From assembly GCF_900156025.1 (NCBI RefSeq), contig NZ_FTMO01000001.1, positions 62,001 to 126,000 on the forward strand: 64,000 nucleotides of DNA. The letters run 5' to 3'. Positions 1 through 12,774 of the stretch are shown here, one piece after another; within the stretch, counting starts at the first letter, position 1, and every line of letters starts with the position of its first letter. The notes below the pieces were generated by a model. That model was not told where the DNA came from. It was given only the letters and a program-made list of their open reading frames with translations, and searched no databases. A program made the translations under genes and the position numbers. The stretch comes from Allobosea sp. TND4EK4 (lineage in GTDB: Bacteria > Pseudomonadota > Alphaproteobacteria > Rhizobiales > Beijerinckiaceae).

Positions 1-105
1 GAATCCTATTGCGAGCTTACGGAATTTGTTTCAGGAGCTCCGGATTGCGCGCAAGCGCGCACCGATGCCACCGCGAACCGGACCGGGCAAGCTTTGGAAA
101 CCGAT

Positions 106-1242
106 ATGATGGAATCACGCCGCGCATTCGGGGTCGGCCCTGCTCCAGCGATGGCCCCGCACCGGCACGCTTGGCGCCGGCGGGGCGCGCTCGCGCTGAT
201 ATTTGCGACCCTCGCCGCCGAGCCGCTCCCTTCCGCGGCGGCCGAGATCACCGATCAGCGCGGCAAGAGCTTCGTTTTCGACAAGCCGGCCGAGCGCGCG
301 GTCTTCCTCCCGATGCCGGCCGCCTCGACCTATGTCGCGATCAACCGTAGCGAGCGCGGGATCGCGGGCATGAACGCCGCCTCCGCCGCCGCGATGCGCG
401 ACGGCATCCTGGGCCGGCTTTTCCCCGGCTATGCGAAAATCGCGACCGACATCACGCTCGGGGCCGGCACCGCCGCGAATGTCGAGACCATCCTCGCACT
501 CAAGCCCGACGCCGTATTCCAGTGGGCGACGGCCGGCGACGACGCGCTGACCACGCTGGAACGCACCGGGCTCAAGGTGCTCGGGATGCGCTATGGCTCG
601 CAGGAGGACATGGCGGGCTACATCGCGATGATGGGACAGGCGGCGGGCCAGGAGCAGCGCGCCAGCGAACTGGTTTCGCGACAGGCCGCGCAATTGTCCA
701 CGATGAAGGCCGCCCTTGCGGACATCCCGGAGAGCCAGCGTCCGCGTGTGCTTTATCTCGGCCGCGCCTCCAACGCCTATCGTGCGGCCGGCCCCAAGAC
801 ATTCAATGACTTCTCCATCCGCCTGGCTGGCGGAGCCAATGTCGCCGCCGAGACGCCCCCCTCCGCCACGGTCACCATCGAGCAGATCCTCGCCTGGAAT
901 CCCCAGGTCGTCCTCCTCGGCAATTTCGACACGGTGATGCCGGCCGATCTCTACGCCGATCCGCGCTGGCAAGGCGTCGAGGCCGTCCGGTCGCGGCGAA
1001 TCTACCGCATGCCGCTGGGAGGCTATCGCTGGGACCCTCCGAGCCAGGAATCGGCCCTGACCTGGATCTGGCTCGCGGGGCTCCTTCATCCCGACCGCGC
1101 CCCTGGCGACCTGCGATCGCGTATGCGCAGCTGGTACGATTTCCTTTACGGCCACGGGCTCAGCGACGAAGAGATCGACGGCATCCTCTTCGCCAGAGAA
1201 AATCGCAGCTCGACCGGTTACGATCGGTTCCTGGCGCGATGA
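106..1242 (+). CDS. ABC transporter substrate-binding protein, FecB/TroA-like (metal-chelate uptake)
   Basis: Periplasmic binding protein of a FecBCD-type importer, 378 aa from the ATG at 106. That start has GGAA six bases upstream; a TTG at 94 and an ATG at 109 are alternatives. A basic stretch and hydrophobic segment end near an AAAEI cleavage site around residue 46, so it is exported. The mature protein opens with ITDQRGKSFVFDKPAERAV, the usual start of class III binding proteins. Its stop overlaps the permease start in ATGA, so the three genes form one operon. The ligand (ferric siderophore, haem, cobalamin or molybdate) cannot be read from sequence, and no TonB receptor is in view. Confidence 0.9.
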   Translation: MMESRRAFGVGPAPAMAPHRHAWRRRGALALIFATLAAEPLPSAAAEITDQRGKSFVFDKPAERAVFLPMPAASTYVAINRSERGIAGMNAASAAAMRDGILGRLFPGYAKIATDITLGAGTAANVETILALKPDAVFQWATAGDDALTTLERTGLKVLGMRYGSQEDMAGYIAMMGQAAGQEQRASELVSRQAAQLSTMKAALADIPESQRPRVLYLGRASNAYRAAGPKTFNDFSIRLAGGANVAAETPPSATVTIEQILAWNPQVVLLGNFDTVMPADLYADPRWQGVEAVRSRRIYRMPLGGYRWDPPSQESALTWIWLAGLLHPDRAPGDLRSRMRSWYDFLYGHGLSDEEIDGILFARENRSSTGYDRFLAR

Positions 1243-2297
1243 ACCAGCGTAGCGATATTGTCGAGCGCGCGACCGTCGGCGCCGGGCGGCTCGGCTGGGC
1301 CGCGCTGGTGGCCGTTCTCTTCGCCGGGCTGATCGCGACTCTGCTCTGGTCGATCGCCTCCGGCCGTTATCCGGTGCCGCTCGGCCATGTGCTCGCGATC
1401 CTGTCGGCACGGCTTGCAGAGGTCACGCCGGTCTGGTCGCCGACAGAGCTGGTCGTCGTCGAAATCGTGCGGCTGCCGCGCGTGCTGATGGCCGCCGTGG
1501 CCGGCGCGGGACTGTCGCTCAGCGGCGCGGTGTTGCAAGGGCTGTTTCGCAACCCGCTCGTCGGCCCGCAGACCATCGGCGCGTCCTCCGGCGCGGCACT
1601 CGGCGGCGTCACCGCGATCCTGTTCTTCGGCTTCGGCGTCGGCGTACAGGCGGGCGCTTTCCTCGGAGCGGCGCTGGCGCTTGCGACCGTCCTGGCCATT
1701 CACCGCAGTGACGGCCTCTCACCTATCCTGACCCTTGTGCTGGCGGGCGTCGTGGTCAGCGCCTTCTGCGGGGCACTGGTCGGGCTCGTCACCTATGTCG
1801 CCGATCCCGAGACCAAGCTGCCCGGCATCGTCTTCTGGCTGCTCGGCAGCTTTGCCGCCGCGACCTGGCCGAAACTCGGGCTGATCTGTGCCTGCACCGC
1901 GCTTTCTGGGGCGGTCATGCTGGGCATGCGCTGGCGCATCAACGCGCTCTCGCTCGGCGACGAGGATGCGCGCACGCTCGGCATCGATCCCGTGCGCGAC
2001 CGGCTGATCCTGCTGACAGCGACCTGCCTAGCGATCTCGGCGCAGGTGGCGGTCAGCGGGACGATCGGCTGGGTTGGCCTGGTCATTCCCAATCTGGCGC
2101 GGATGATCGTCGGCTCCGATCACCGCCGGCTCCTGCCGGTCGCGACGCTGATGGGGGCGACCTTCCTGGTCGCAGCCGACACGCTGGCGCGCGACCTGAC
2201 ACCGGCGGAGATTCCGGTCGGCATCGTCACCGCGATCGTCGGCACTCCTGTCTTCGCCTATTTACTGCGCCGGAACGCTGCGGGTAAGGCACGATGA
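1239..2297 (+). CDS. ABC transporter permease, FecCD/BtuC family
   Basis: Inner-membrane permease of 352 aa with about nine to ten hydrophobic segments, the usual size and layout of the FecCD family. Family landmarks include RLPRVLMAAVAGAGLSLSG near residue 80, the GLFRNPLVGPQTIGASSGAA block that follows, and the C-terminal GTIGWVGLVIPNLARMIVG coupling region. It overlaps the binding protein by 4 bases upstream and the ATPase by 4 bases downstream, implying translational coupling. Confidence 0.95.
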   Translation: MNQRSDIVERATVGAGRLGWAALVAVLFAGLIATLLWSIASGRYPVPLGHVLAILSARLAEVTPVWSPTELVVVEIVRLPRVLMAAVAGAGLSLSGAVLQGLFRNPLVGPQTIGASSGAALGGVTAILFFGFGVGVQAGAFLGAALALATVLAIHRSDGLSPILTLVLAGVVVSAFCGALVGLVTYVADPETKLPGIVFWLLGSFAAATWPKLGLICACTALSGAVMLGMRWRINALSLGDEDARTLGIDPVRDRLILLTATCLAISAQVAVSGTIGWVGLVIPNLARMIVGSDHRRLLPVATLMGATFLVAADTLARDLTPAEIPVGIVTAIVGTPVFAYLLRRNAAGKAR

Positions 2298-3058
2298 TCG
2301 CGCTTCACGACACCGGCCACTGGTTCCAGCCGTCGCGATGGCTGTTCCGTGACCTCTCGCTCACGCCCACGCCCGGCGAGATCACCGCCATCCTGGGCCC
2401 CAACGGCACCGGAAAGACGACGCTTCTGCGCATTCTGTGCGGCACGCTGGCCCCGCGGGCCGGCAGCCGTGCCGGAGCAGAGGCCATCGGTTACGTCCCT
2501 CAAGCCCTCAACGCCGACCAGGGCTACAGCGCGCTCGAAATGGTGCTGCTGGGTCGCAGCCGCTTCCTCGGCCGCTTCCAGTCTCCAGGGCGCAAGGACC
2601 TCGCCCGGGCACGGGAATGCCTCGCCGAGGTCGGCCTGTCCGCCATCGCCGAGGCGCGTTACGATCGGCTAAGCGGCGGGCAGCGGCAGCTCGTGCTTCT
2701 GGCGCGGGCTCTCGCCAGCGATGCGCGTATCCTGGTGTTGGACGAGCCGGCCTCGGCGCTCGACCTTGCCAACCAGGGCATCGTGCTGCGCCTGCTGCAT
2801 CGGCTGTCCCGGGACAACCACCTCGCCATCCTGTTCACGACGCATCATCCCGAGCATGCACTCGGCATCGCCGACAAGGCATTGCTGATGTTTCGGGACG
2901 GCACTCATATCCAGGGGCCTGTCGAGGCGGTTGCCGATGAGGCCAATCTCGCGCGCATGTATGGCGTGCCGGTGCGGCGCATCGCCATCGACACGGAGGG
3001 TCAAGCCGGTTTCGCGATCGTGCCGCTGCACCAGCTCAAGCAGGCAATTGCCAGCTGA
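2294..3058 (+). CDS. ABC transporter ATP-binding protein, FecE family
   Basis: ATPase subunit of 254 aa that energises uptake through the FecCD permease. Walker A is GPNGTGKTT (residues 35-43), the signature is LSGGQ (126-130) and Walker B is ILVLDE (146-151), followed by the H-loop in TTHHPEH. All catalytic motifs are intact. It is the last gene of the three-gene operon. No convincing terminator is visible after the stop. Confidence 0.95.
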   Translation: MIALHDTGHWFQPSRWLFRDLSLTPTPGEITAILGPNGTGKTTLLRILCGTLAPRAGSRAGAEAIGYVPQALNADQGYSALEMVLLGRSRFLGRFQSPGRKDLARARECLAEVGLSAIAEARYDRLSGGQRQLVLLARALASDARILVLDEPASALDLANQGIVLRLLHRLSRDNHLAILFTTHHPEHALGIADKALLMFRDGTHIQGPVEAVADEANLARMYGVPVRRIAIDTEGQAGFAIVPLHQLKQAIAS

Positions 3059-3448
3059 GCGTTGAGTCCCGGCATTTGGCCCACAGCGCCACGTCCATTC
3101 GCTGGAAAGATCGCACCGTCAAAATCCGGGATCAAACAACACTCGCGGCAAGACCGACCCGTCGCTAGCCGTCGCGAACTCGGCAGCCGCACCTGATCAG
3201 GCGATCTGGCTCGAGGGCGAAATCGTTCGTCTCATGTCATGGGGAATGCGATCGTCCAGTCGAAGGTGCTGCAGCACACCTGCACGCCTGCTCAGATAGC
3301 AACAGCGTCCACTGTCCCGGAGGGTCGCCGACGCGGAAGGCGCGCCCGCGCCACGAACGAACAGGGCCTGCAATTCCGACGTGCCTGCCACCGTCTCCGA
3401 ATTACCGAAAGCAGCGAGGACACAAGGCTATGATTTTATTGAATTAAA
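3059..3448. other. Intergenic stretch without a recognised gene
   Basis: About 390 bases between the importer operon and tRNA-Asp. Short open frames exist on both strands, but none has a convincing ribosome-binding site or recognisable product. A near-palindrome around AGGTGCTGCAGCACACCT lies near 3268. The last 30 bases, just past the tRNA 3' end, are AT-rich. I see no insertion-sequence ends or repeat of the tRNA 3' end. Confidence 0.5.
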
Positions 3449-3525
3449 TGGCGCGGGCGACGGGGCTCGAACCCGCGACCTCCGGCGTGACAGGCCGGCA
3501 CTCTAACCAACTGAGCTACGCCCGC
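3449..3525 (-). tRNA. tRNA-Asp (GTC)
   Basis: The minus strand folds as a complete cloverleaf of 77 bases including an encoded CCA. The acceptor GCGGGCG pairs with CGCCCGC, the anticodon loop CTGTCAC carries GTC, and the T-loop has GGTTCGAGCCC. The first base of the acceptor is at 3525 and the CCA is at 3451-3449. Confidence 0.97.
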
Positions 3526-3674
3526 GCAGGGCAGCTGAGGCGTTCGCCGTCAGCGGTGTGGTGAGTATTGCCCAAGGCCGGAGCTGTCAAGCCGACCATG
3601 CCGGCAAAATCAAAATGGCGGAGAATTATTCCCGGCTTCGCTTGTCCGGCGGCCGGCGGCGCCGGCCCTGCGGC

Positions 3675-4103
3675 TCATTCGGGAGCGGTCAGGCAGGGGT
3701 CCAGCATGATGTGGCGGGCGTTCTGGCGGGTGTAGCCGCCGCGAAGCACGACATGGTCGCCGAGCTTCAGCTCCTTGCCGCTATAGGTCACGCACAGCAC
3801 GCGCACGCCGGGGTCGGAGCACACGGCGACATACCAGACCGTCCCGTCTGTCTGGAGCAGCGTCACCGGGCCGGCAATCGCCAGGTCGACGCGCGAATCG
3901 CGCGGAACCGAATCGGGAAGCTGCGCCGCTATCGTCTCGCAGCTCGCGGGCTGGCCCGTTTCCTCGGCGCGCGAGAAGGCCGGGCGGCCCTCGAAGAAGG
4001 AATCGGGCAGCACCGTCTGGGCGGACGCCTGCGTGGCGGCAGCCAGAGCACCGGCGACCGCCAGCCGAAGCCGGAGCGAGAAACGACGAGAGACCGATTT
4101 CAT
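3675..4103 (-). CDS. Small secreted protein of unknown function
   Basis: 142 aa starting at the ATG at 4103, chosen because MKSVSRRF is followed by a signal peptide ending in ATQASAQ at about residue 28; a longer frame upstream lacks any signal. The mature part contains four cysteines and a region (LLQTDGTVWYVAVCSDPGV, then LKLGDHVVLRGGYTR) that resembles a small OB-like or SH3-like beta barrel. I do not recognise the family. It sits alone between two tRNA genes and is probably periplasmic. Confidence 0.7.
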   Translation of the reverse strand: MKSVSRRFSLRLRLAVAGALAAATQASAQTVLPDSFFEGRPAFSRAEETGQPASCETIAAQLPDSVPRDSRVDLAIAGPVTLLQTDGTVWYVAVCSDPGVRVLCVTYSGKELKLGDHVVLRGGYTRQNARHIMLDPCLTAPE

Positions 4104-4220
4104 CCGCCCATGAAGCGATGCGGAAGATGGCGAAATTCCGCCCCCTCGCTCGCATCCCGCGAAGCCCGCCCACTCACTCCGCTTGCGATAGCGCACCCGA
4201 AGCCTTAAACGCGGCGCGAA

Positions 4221-4296
4221 GGGCGGTTAGCTCAGTCGGTAGAGCGCCTCGTTTACACCGAGGATGTCGGCGGTTCGAGCCCGTCACCGCCCACCA
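4221..4296 (+). tRNA. tRNA-Val (TAC)
   Basis: Complete 76-base cloverleaf with encoded CCA. The acceptor GGGCGGT pairs with ACCGCCC, the anticodon stem CCTCG/CGAGG closes the loop TTTACAC with anticodon TAC, and the T-arm carries GGTTCGAGCCC. Confidence 0.97.
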
Positions 4297-4350
4297 TCTC
4301 TCCAGATCGCAACGTTGACAGCCGGCTTTCGCAGCAGCGTTGCGGGCATG

Positions 4351-4376
4351 AAAAAGCCGGCGCTTTCGCGCCGGCT
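4351..4376 (-). terminator. Intrinsic terminator of lon
   Basis: Read on the minus strand, a 9-base-pair stem AGCCGGCGC/GCGCCGGCT closes a GAAA tetraloop and is followed at once by TTTTT. It lies 27 bases beyond the lon stop codon. Confidence 0.9.
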
Positions 4377-4402
4377 CCCTCTGATTGTCGCTGATGGCCC
4401 CG

Positions 4403-6829
<2,427 letters not shown>

Positions 6830-7079
6830 GGCAGTTCCTTTGCAGTTGCGTCCGGCGGACCCCCGAGATGGGCGGAGCGATCGGACGTTGCGGCCGGAGC
6901 GACCATCGCTCCTCCGCCCTTGCGCACCGCACCCTCGATAGGCATGCGACTCTCGCAAGTGCACCTAAGGTGGCGATTTCCTCGCCGGCTTTCAAGCAAG
7001 GCTGCCGGCTCATGCACCGCTGCCTTGCACCCGGATCAAGGCGGGCTTTGGCTGCCCTGCCCGACCCTCTTCAAACGCA

Positions 7080-7103
7080 AAACGCGCGCCGAAGCGCGCG
7101 TTT
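7080..7103 (-). terminator. Intrinsic terminator of clpX
   Basis: On the minus strand a 10-base-pair stem AAACGCGCGC/GCGCGCGTTT closes a stable TTCG tetraloop and is followed by TTGCGTTTG. It starts 22 bases after the clpX stop and separates clpX from lon. Confidence 0.88.
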
Positions 7104-7124
7104 CACCTGACGATACGACCAAGC

Positions 7125-8393
<1,269 letters not shown>

Positions 8394-8683
8394 TGTCCAT
8401 CTCCAGTTCGGGAGACCGGGCCGCACCGGCCATGGCCGCTGAGCTCGTCGTCTCGCCGTCATAAATAAGCGCTCAGATCACGATAATTGGGTTAACGACC
8501 CGTTCCGCTACACTGGATACGCCGGGCCGATCCAAACCGGATCATTCTGGAGCGCTACGTCCGCTCACCCCGACCCCATGCAAACACGGGGCCGGCCCTC
8601 ATTCAATATGGTCTTCGCCAGCGACCTCGCCAACCCACAGAAGCGAGACCACGGGTCGCAGGCTCAAACCGGCCGTGCCGGGC

Positions 8684-9310
8684 TCAGACCGCCGGCTCCT
8701 CGGCGCGCTTCTCGATGACCTTGTCGATCAGCCCGAAATCGCGGGCCTGCTCGGCGGTCATGAAGTTGTCGCGCTCGAGGGCGGTCTCGACCTCGGCATA
8801 GCTGCGGCCGGTGTGGTGCACATAGATCTCGTTCAGCCGGCGCTTGAGGCTCTCGACCTCCTTGGCGTGGATCAGGATGTCGGTGACCTGGCCCTGATAG
8901 CCGCCGGAAGGCTGGTGAACCATGATGCGGGCGTTCGGCAGGGCGAAGCGCATGCCCTTGGCACCGGCGGTCAGCAACAGCGAGCCCATCGAGGCGGCCT
9001 GGCCGACGCACAGCGTCGTGACCGGGCAGCGGATGAACTGCATCGTGTCGTAGATCGACAGGCCCGACGTCACCACGCCGCCCGGCGAGTTGATGTAGAA
9101 GGAGATTTCCTTCTTGGGGTTCTCGGCTTCCAGAAACAGCAACTGCGCCACGATCAGCGAGGCGGACTGATCCTCGACGGGGCCGGTCAGGAAGATGATG
9201 CGCTCGCGCAGCAGGCGCGAATAGATGTCGAAGGCGCGCTCGCCGCGGCTCGACTGCTCGACCACCATCGGCACGAGATTGTTGTAGGTCTCGATCGGGT
9301 CGCGAAGCAT
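8684..9310 (-). CDS. clpP: ATP-dependent Clp protease proteolytic subunit ClpP
   Basis: Serine protease of 208 aa that forms the tetradecameric proteolytic barrel used by ClpX and ClpA. The catalytic Ser is S107 in GQAASMGS and the His is H132 in MVHQPSGG; the Asp is near residue 180. Start [16 protein letters not shown] is preceded by GAGGACTG. The order tig, clpP, clpX, lon is the common proteobacterial arrangement. Intergenic gaps of 187 bases before it and 290 bases after it leave room for separate promoters, but I could not identify a clear heat-shock promoter. Confidence 0.98.
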   Translation of the reverse strand: MLRDPIETYNNLVPMVVEQSSRGERAFDIYSRLLRERIIFLTGPVEDQSASLIVAQLLFLEAENPKKEISFYINSPGGVVTSGLSIYDTMQFIRCPVTTLCVGQAASMGSLLLTAGAKGMRFALPNARIMVHQPSGGYQGQVTDILIHAKEVESLKRRLNEIYVHHTGRSYAEVETALERDNFMTAEQARDFGLIDKVIEKRAEEPAV

Positions 9311-9414
9311 GGATCAGTCCTCGGATGGTGCCTCGCTCGGCGGAGGCTCAAGTCGAATCGGCGGTGTTCGGAAGGCACACCACATAAGCACGACGAACGT
9401 GGCTGAAAAGGGAA

Positions 9415-9443
9415 GCGCCGCCGGTCGCGAGGGCCGGCGGCGC
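9415..9443 (-). terminator. Probable intrinsic terminator of tig
   Basis: A perfect 10-base-pair stem GCGCCGCCGG/CCGGCGGCGC with a 9-base loop lies about 55 bases beyond the tig stop. On the minus strand it is followed by TTCCCTTTTC, a moderately T-rich tail. Confidence 0.75.
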
Positions 9444-9497
9444 AAATGCTGATATTAAGGTTGCCGGAAGGTCCGGACCGACCGTTGCCCGCAAGCC

Positions 9498-10940
9498 TCA
9501 GGCGGAGGCGTCGTCGGCCTTCTCTTCGGCCTTGGCATCGGCCTTCTTGGCCTTCTTGGCCGGCGCCTTCTTCGGCTTGGCCTCGGCGCTCTCGTCGCCG
9601 TCCTCGTCCGCGTAGAGCGCCTCGCGGGACACGCTCTGGTCCTCGACCTTCACCTGGCCGAGCAGATGGTCGACGACCTTCTCCTCGAAGATGGGAGCGC
9701 GGATCTCGGCGAGGGCCTGCGGGTTCTTGCGGTAGAACTCCCAGACCTGCTTCTCCTGGCCGGGGAACTGGCGGGCGCGCTCGATCAGGGCCTGGGTGAC
9801 CTCGTCATCCGAGATCTGGACCTTGGCCTGCTCGCCGATCTCGGCCAGCACGAGGCCCAGGCGCACGCGGCGCTCGGCGATCTTGCGGTAGTCGGCGCGG
9901 GCGGCGTCCTCGGTGGTATCCTCGTCCGCGAAGGTCTTGTTGGCCTGCTTCATATCGGCCTCGACCTGGCTCCAGACGCTGTTGAACTCCTGGTCGACCA
10001 GCGTCGGCGGCAGCTCGAAGGAGTACTTGGCGTCGAGCGCGTCCAGCAGGCCCTTCTTGAGCTTGCGGCGCGACTGGGCGGAGAAGTCCCGGCCGATCTG
10101 CTCGCGGACGGCATCCTTGAGCTTGTCGAGCGATTCCATGCCGAAGCCCTTGGCGAGCTCGTCGTCGATCTTGATGGCTTCCGGCGCCTGGACGTCGGTC
10201 ACGGTGACCTCGAACTCGGCCGGCTTGCCGGCGAGGTTCTCGGCCGCATAGTTCTCGGGGAAGGTGACCTTGACCGTGCGCGTCTCGCCGGTCTTGGCGC
10301 CCTCGAGCTGCTCCTCGAAGCCGGGGATGAACTGGCCGGCGCCGAGATCCAGCGGGACGCCCTCGCCCGTGCCGCCGTCGAACTTCTCGCCGTCGAGCGT
10401 GCCGACGAAGGAGATGATCAGGCGGTCACCGGTCTCGGCCTTGGCCTTCTCGCCCTTGGTGGCGTAGCTGCGATTGCCGGCGGCCATGCGCTCCAGCGCG
10501 GCGTCGACATCGGCGTCCGGCACCTCGGCGACGGGCTTCACCAGCGAGACGTCCGAGATGTCAGCGAGCTCGATCTTCGGCAGAACCTCGAGCGCGACGG
10601 TGAAGGCGAGGTCGCCCTTGGCCTCCATCGCGGCCTCGATCTCGTCCTTGTTCTCGGGGAAGCGGATCTGGGGCTCGAAGGCGAGCTTCAGGTTGTTGTC
10701 GGCGACGATCTTCTGGTTCGCCTCGTTGACGGCGTTCTGCAGCACGTCGGACATGACCGAGCGGCCATAGAGCCGGCGCAGATGCGCGACCGGCACCTTG
10801 CCCGGACGGAAGCCGTTGATCTTGGCCTTGCCCTGGAGGTCCTGAAGGCTGCCATCGAGCCTGGTCTTCAGGTCGGCGGCGTTCAGCACCACCTGGAATT
10901 CGCGCTTGAGGCCCTGGGACAGGGTTTCGGTCACGTTCAT
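9498..10940 (-). CDS. tig: Trigger factor, ribosome-associated peptidyl-prolyl isomerase chaperone
   Basis: 480 aa. It binds nascent chains at the ribosome exit. The N-terminal ribosome-binding domain carries [18 protein letters not shown] near residue 42 (the family signature GFRxGKxP). The PPIase domain (about 155-245) contains [20 protein letters not shown], followed by the long helical C-terminal arms. The C-terminus is a lysine/alanine-rich tail ([14 protein letters not shown]), common in alphaproteobacterial Tig. The ATG at 10940 matches the conserved start [15 protein letters not shown]. Confidence 0.98.
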   Translation of the reverse strand: MNVTETLSQGLKREFQVVLNAADLKTRLDGSLQDLQGKAKINGFRPGKVPVAHLRRLYGRSVMSDVLQNAVNEANQKIVADNNLKLAFEPQIRFPENKDEIEAAMEAKGDLAFTVALEVLPKIELADISDVSLVKPVAEVPDADVDAALERMAAGNRSYATKGEKAKAETGDRLIISFVGTLDGEKFDGGTGEGVPLDLGAGQFIPGFEEQLEGAKTGETRTVKVTFPENYAAENLAGKPAEFEVTVTDVQAPEAIKIDDELAKGFGMESLDKLKDAVREQIGRDFSAQSRRKLKKGLLDALDAKYSFELPPTLVDQEFNSVWSQVEADMKQANKTFADEDTTEDAARADYRKIAERRVRLGLVLAEIGEQAKVQISDDEVTQALIERARQFPGQEKQVWEFYRKNPQALAEIRAPIFEEKVVDHLLGQVKVEDQSVSREALYADEDGDESAEAKPKKAPAKKAKKADAKAEEKADDASA

Positions 10941-11079
10941 TTTTGTACCGCCAACAGCTCGTTTTCAGTCTCAATGTCCAAAGCGCGACGCCGGTCTACG
11001 ACCACCGCCGCGCTCGCGAAAATTCCCACATCCGACCGTCATGCCGCGCCCTCCCAGGCACATCAGACAGTCCGGCCGG

Positions 11080-11164
11080 TGGTGCGGGCGGAGGGACTCG
11101 AACCCCCACGACTTTCGCCGCTGGTACCTAAAACCAGTGCGTCTACCAATTCCGCCACGCCCGC
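11080..11164 (-). tRNA. tRNA-Leu (TAG)
   Basis: Class II tRNA of 85 bases with encoded CCA. The acceptor GCGGGCG (11164-11158) pairs with CGCCCGC (11090-11084). The anticodon stem CTGGT/ACCAG closes a loop with anticodon TAG, a variable arm follows, and the T-arm has GGTTCGAGTCC. Confidence 0.96.
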
Positions 11165-11331
11165 CGGCCTCGATAGCTCTTGCGCGCGAACAAACGCAGC
11201 GCGGCCATCGTCAAGCCGCGGTGCTATACGCATTTCGCCCGGCGCTTGCAGCAAAAAAATGACGGTTCTGCAAAACGCCGCTGCGCGGCATCCGTGGCCG
11301 GCGGGTCTCGCCAGGGCCGGCGTGCCGCATT

Positions 11332-12774
11332 ATGCCGGGACGCATGAGCAGCCTTTCTCCACCGCCTGCCCGCCTGCGCCGCCGCGATCTGATCGCGCGG
11401 ATCGGAAGCGCGGCACTTCTCGGCGCCCTGCCCGCCCGAGCCCAGCAGCCCTCGCAGGCCAATGTGGCGGGCGAGCCGGCGCCGCGGGCGCTGACGGCGC
11501 AGCCGGCCAAGCTCAGGCTGCGCCCGTCCCCTGCCGCCGAGACCGAGATCTGGGCCTTCGACGGCACCGCTCCGGGGCCAGCCTTGCGAATCAAGCAGGG
11601 CGAGACGCTGCGGCTGAAGCTGGAGAACCGGACGGCCGCGCCGCTTTCGCTCCATTGGCAAGGGCTGCGCGGGGAAGCGGCGCAGGACGGCGTCGGCGGG
11701 TTCAGCCAGCCGCCGGTCGCCCCCGGCGAGAGCGCGGACATCCGGATCACGCCGCCGGATGCGGGCACGATCCTGTATCGTCCGCTGGTGCTCGGCGGCT
11801 CGTCCGAGCCGGCGGGACGCGGCTTGAGCGGACTGCTTGTGGTGGAGGAGCGCGAGCCGCCCGCCGTCGATCTCGACCTTCCTCTGGTGGTGAGCGACTG
11901 GCTGCTCGGCGACGACCAGGCCATCCAGCCCTTCGCCCTGCAGAGCTCCGCCTCCGCAGCCGCCGGGCGGCTCGGGAGCTGGCTGACGGTCAACGGCAAG
12001 CCTCCGCCCTATCCGGTGAAGCTGGCGCCGGGCGCGCGCGTCCGGCTTCGTCTCGCCAATGCCTGCAACGCCCGGATCATGCGGCTGCGCTTCGACGGCA
12101 CCAAGGCCTCGGTCATCGCGGTCGACAGCCAGCCGACGGAGCCTTTCGAGCCCGTCCATGCGCAGCTGCCCTTCGCGCCCGGTACGCGCTACGACGTGAT
12201 CCTCGACCTGCCGCAGGAGGCCGGCGCCTCCGTCGGCATCACGGCGCTTGTCGGACCGGGGCTGCCGCTGCTGCGGATCGTCACCGATGGCGCCACCAAG
12301 CCGGCACGGAGCCAACCGGTGGCGCTGAAGCTCAACCCCGCGCTTCCGGCGGCGGTGCGGATGCAGGATGCGCTGCGCCCGGAGTTCCTGATCGAGGGTG
12401 GCGGCAAGCCGACGCCGGACCGCACGCTCGACTTTTCCGGCATCGAGCTCGCCAAGCCCTGGCGCGTCAATGGCGGCACCGGGTCGAAGGAGGGCAAGCC
12501 GCTGTTCAGCGTCAAGCGCGGCACGCCCATCGTGATGGCGATCGACAACCGCACCGCCTTCATCCAGCCGGTGCATGTCCACGGCCACGCCTTCCGGCTG
12601 CTGCACCCGCTCGACGATGGCTGGGAGGCCTATTTCCTCGACACGGTGCAGATCCCCGAGGGGAAGAAGCTCCACATTGCCTTCATCGCCGACAATCCGG
12701 GCCGCTGGCTGGTCTCGTCGACCGTGCTGGAGCGGTTCGACCTGGGACTGTGGGGCTGGTTCGAGGTGACGTGA
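11332..12774 (+). CDS. Multicopper-oxidase-fold protein lacking the copper ligands (SufI/FtsP-like)
   Basis: 480 aa from the ATG at 11332 (ATG at 11344 is also possible). A twin-arginine signal RRRDLIARIGSAALLGALPARAQ occupies roughly residues 16-38 (given here in pieces: RRRDLIARIG, then AALLGALPARAQ). Three cupredoxin domains follow. The usual HxHG box is LHWQG (only H108 kept), the HxH box is LYRPL (none kept), the HxxHxH box is QPVHVHGH (first His lost), and the final HCHxxxHxxxM box has become VSSTVLERFDLGL. The type 1 Cys and most trinuclear-site His are therefore absent. The fold is clear, but oxidase activity is unlikely. SufI/FtsP, a copper-free Tat substrate, is the best-known analogue. 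Its stop overlaps the DoxX start. Confidence 0.85.
   Translation: MPGRMSSLSPPPARLRRRDLIARIGSAALLGALPARAQQPSQANVAGEPAPRALTAQPAKLRLRPSPAAETEIWAFDGTAPGPALRIKQGETLRLKLENRTAAPLSLHWQGLRGEAAQDGVGGFSQPPVAPGESADIRITPPDAGTILYRPLVLGGSSEPAGRGLSGLLVVEEREPPAVDLDLPLVVSDWLLGDDQAIQPFALQSSASAAAGRLGSWLTVNGKPPPYPVKLAPGARVRLRLANACNARIMRLRFDGTKASVIAVDSQPTEPFEPVHAQLPFAPGTRYDVILDLPQEAGASVGITALVGPGLPLLRIVTDGATKPARSQPVALKLNPALPAAVRMQDALRPEFLIEGGGKPTPDRTLDFSGIELAKPWRVNGGTGSKEGKPLFSVKRGTPIVMAIDNRTAFIQPVHVHGHAFRLLHPLDDGWEAYFLDTVQIPEGKKLHIAFIADNPGRWLVSSTVLERFDLGLWGWFEVT

Noticed and set aside
3197..3391. 64-codon minus-strand frame between the importer operon and tRNA-Asp
   Set aside because: It faintly resembles a DUF1127-like end but has no ribosome site and no clear homology, so it is not reported as a gene.
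3059..4296. Genomic island between tRNA-Asp and tRNA-Val
   Set aside because: There is no integrase, no repeat of a tRNA end and no composition break; the small secreted protein gene alone does not make an island.
6830..7079. Heat-shock (RpoH) promoter for lon
   Set aside because: CTTGAAAG followed 18 bases later by CCACCTTAG on the minus strand is suggestive, but the -10 part does not match well enough to claim.
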